Shown here: piece after piece, positions 63,500 through 64,000 of the stretch | How the letters are laid out: every line of letters starts with the position of its first letter | Position numbering within the stretch: position 1 is the stretch's first letter | Notes under the pieces: generated by a model | Told to the model about the DNA's origin: nothing | What the model saw: the letters and a program-made list of their open reading frames with translations, nothing else | Database searches by the model: none | Position numbers and translations under genes: made by a program | Source: CAZWSX01 sp964636985 | GTDB taxonomy: Bacteria > Planctomycetota > Planctomycetia > Pirellulales > Pirellulaceae | Assembly (NCBI GenBank): GCA_964636985.1 | Contig: CAZWSX010000004.1 | Coordinates: forward strand, 344,556 to 408,555 | Length of the DNA stretch: 64,000 bases | Direction of reading: 5' to 3'

Positions 63500-64000
63500 T
63501 TATTGAGCCGCTGCGAAGGCCCGTCCGCCATCGCCGTAGGAAGGCGAAGAGTCGAAGAGCCGCACGACGGTGGCAATACGGATCAAATCGGCCACGGTGG
63601 TCGCCCCCACCTTTTCCATGACGCGCGACTTGCGAAGTTCGACGGTTCGCAGGCCGACATCAAGTTCGCTTGCGATTTTCTTGTGGGGCATGCCGTCGAC
63701 CAGCTTGGCCAAGACTTCGCGCTCGCCAATCGACAGTGTCGCGAGGCGCCTGCGATGTTCCAAGACGTGGTTCGCCACCAGCGGATCACTGTGCGCCAAA
63801 GTCTGGGCTTCCGATATGGCCGTGGCGAGAGACACCTCGCTGCATGGAATCTCTAAAACCGTGGCCGCGCCCGCTCGCATCGCCTCGACGATCAACTGGG
63901 TTCGTGGTTGCTGTGTCACGAGGACAATCTTGCACCGAGGGCTGCGCCCCCGCATTCGCTTGACCGTTTCAATCCCTGAGATCCCCGGTAACTGAATGTC
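63500..64000 (-). CDS. FixJ-like response regulator, N-terminal part cut by window edge
   Basis: The frame enters from the right edge; the visible 166 residues begin with D-I-Q-L-P-G, so the phospho-acceptor aspartate of the receiver lies at the very border. Receiver remains: KIVLVTQQP and GAATVLEIPCSEVSL; the conserved Lys-Pro pair is replaced by I-P here (EIPCSE), and the usual Thr-Gly of the fourth strand by T-Q. The LuxR-type DNA-binding domain is complete (LSIGEREVLAKLVDGMPHKKIASEL, then RTVELRKSRVMEKVG). A degenerate receiver may not be switched by phosphate in the normal way. Stop TAA at 63502-63500; 231 bp of spacer without a gene separate it from the cytochrome gene. Confidence 0.88.
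   Translation of the reverse strand, partial: DIQLPGISGIETVKRMRGRSPRCKIVLVTQQPRTQLIVEAMRAGAATVLEIPCSEVSLATAISEAQTLAHSDPLVANHVLEHRRRLATLSIGEREVLAKLVDGMPHKKIASELDVGLRTVELRKSRVMEKVGATTVADLIRIATVVRLFDSSPSYGDGGRAFAAAQ

Noticed and set aside
63481..63510. Direct repeat GTTATTGAGC near 63483 and 63499
   Set aside because: Two copies of ten bases around a stop codon are probably a small local duplication; no att site or array is suggested.

Overview
The window is a GC-rich, gene-dense piece of a Planctomycetota chromosome, most likely from the Pirellulales. The strongest evidence is four copies of the two-gene cassettes nearly confined to that phylum: two DUF1592-family cytochrome plus DUF1552 pairs (4914-9247, 42912-46595) and two DUF1549/DUF1553 cytochrome plus DUF1501 pairs (54418-50021, 63268-58627). 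FixL/FixJ-type regulation, MotA/MotB and several TolQ/ExbB-ExbD sets fit the same assignment. I see no rRNA, tRNA, CRISPR array, insertion sequence or prophage, so this looks like ordinary chromosome rather than an acquired island.

Layout. 4731-1 (minus): a BASS-family transporter, a GAF-type sensor kinase, a FixJ-like regulator, a lone receiver domain and a DUF1254/DUF1214 protein that leaves the left edge; they overlap or lie close together and look like one operon. 4914-9247 (plus): first cytochrome/DUF1552 pair. 14344-9298 (minus): seven genes with three TolQ/ExbB-like proteins, two ExbD-like proteins, a TonB-like protein and a membrane protein of unknown function. 14755-19111: an Nramp-like transporter, motB, motA and a PhnD-like binding protein. 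19195-21369 (plus): TusA-like, DsrE-like, and a TusA-domain/core-MetE reading frame broken by one in-frame TAG. 21453-23870: phosphoketolase. 24226-23891: a small secreted cysteine-repeat protein.

25943-38099: a divergent TolC-like lipoprotein faces a plus-strand run of ten closely spaced genes. The run begins with an HlyD/RbbA-like/permease exporter and continues with glycogen debranching enzyme, HAD phosphatase, glycerol-1-phosphate dehydrogenase-like protein, acetate kinase, LOG-family protein and PPK2. With the nearby phosphoketolase this suggests sugar-phosphate to acetyl-phosphate to ATP metabolism, with glycogen and polyphosphate as stores.

38137-49925: a methyltransferase, a tandem rhodanese with a Pit-type phosphate transporter, an ArsR regulator, a small unknown protein, the second cytochrome/DUF1552 pair, an amidohydrolase and RNase E/G with an Arg/Gly/Asp-rich insert in its S1 domain. 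49937-50015 is a nested inverted repeat at a convergent gene junction. 50021-64000: the two DUF1501/DUF1553 pairs, a YdcF-like protein, a polysaccharide flippase, a serine hydrolase and, at the right edge, a truncated FixJ-like regulator.

The most noteworthy items are the amber-interrupted TusA-MetE gene beside TusA and DsrE, the seven-gene Tol/Exb operon, the cysteine-repeat protein, the RNase E/G insert, the G1P dehydrogenase/HAD pair and the exporter-to-carbon-metabolism operon. All family assignments come from reading motifs in the translations; no database search was run.
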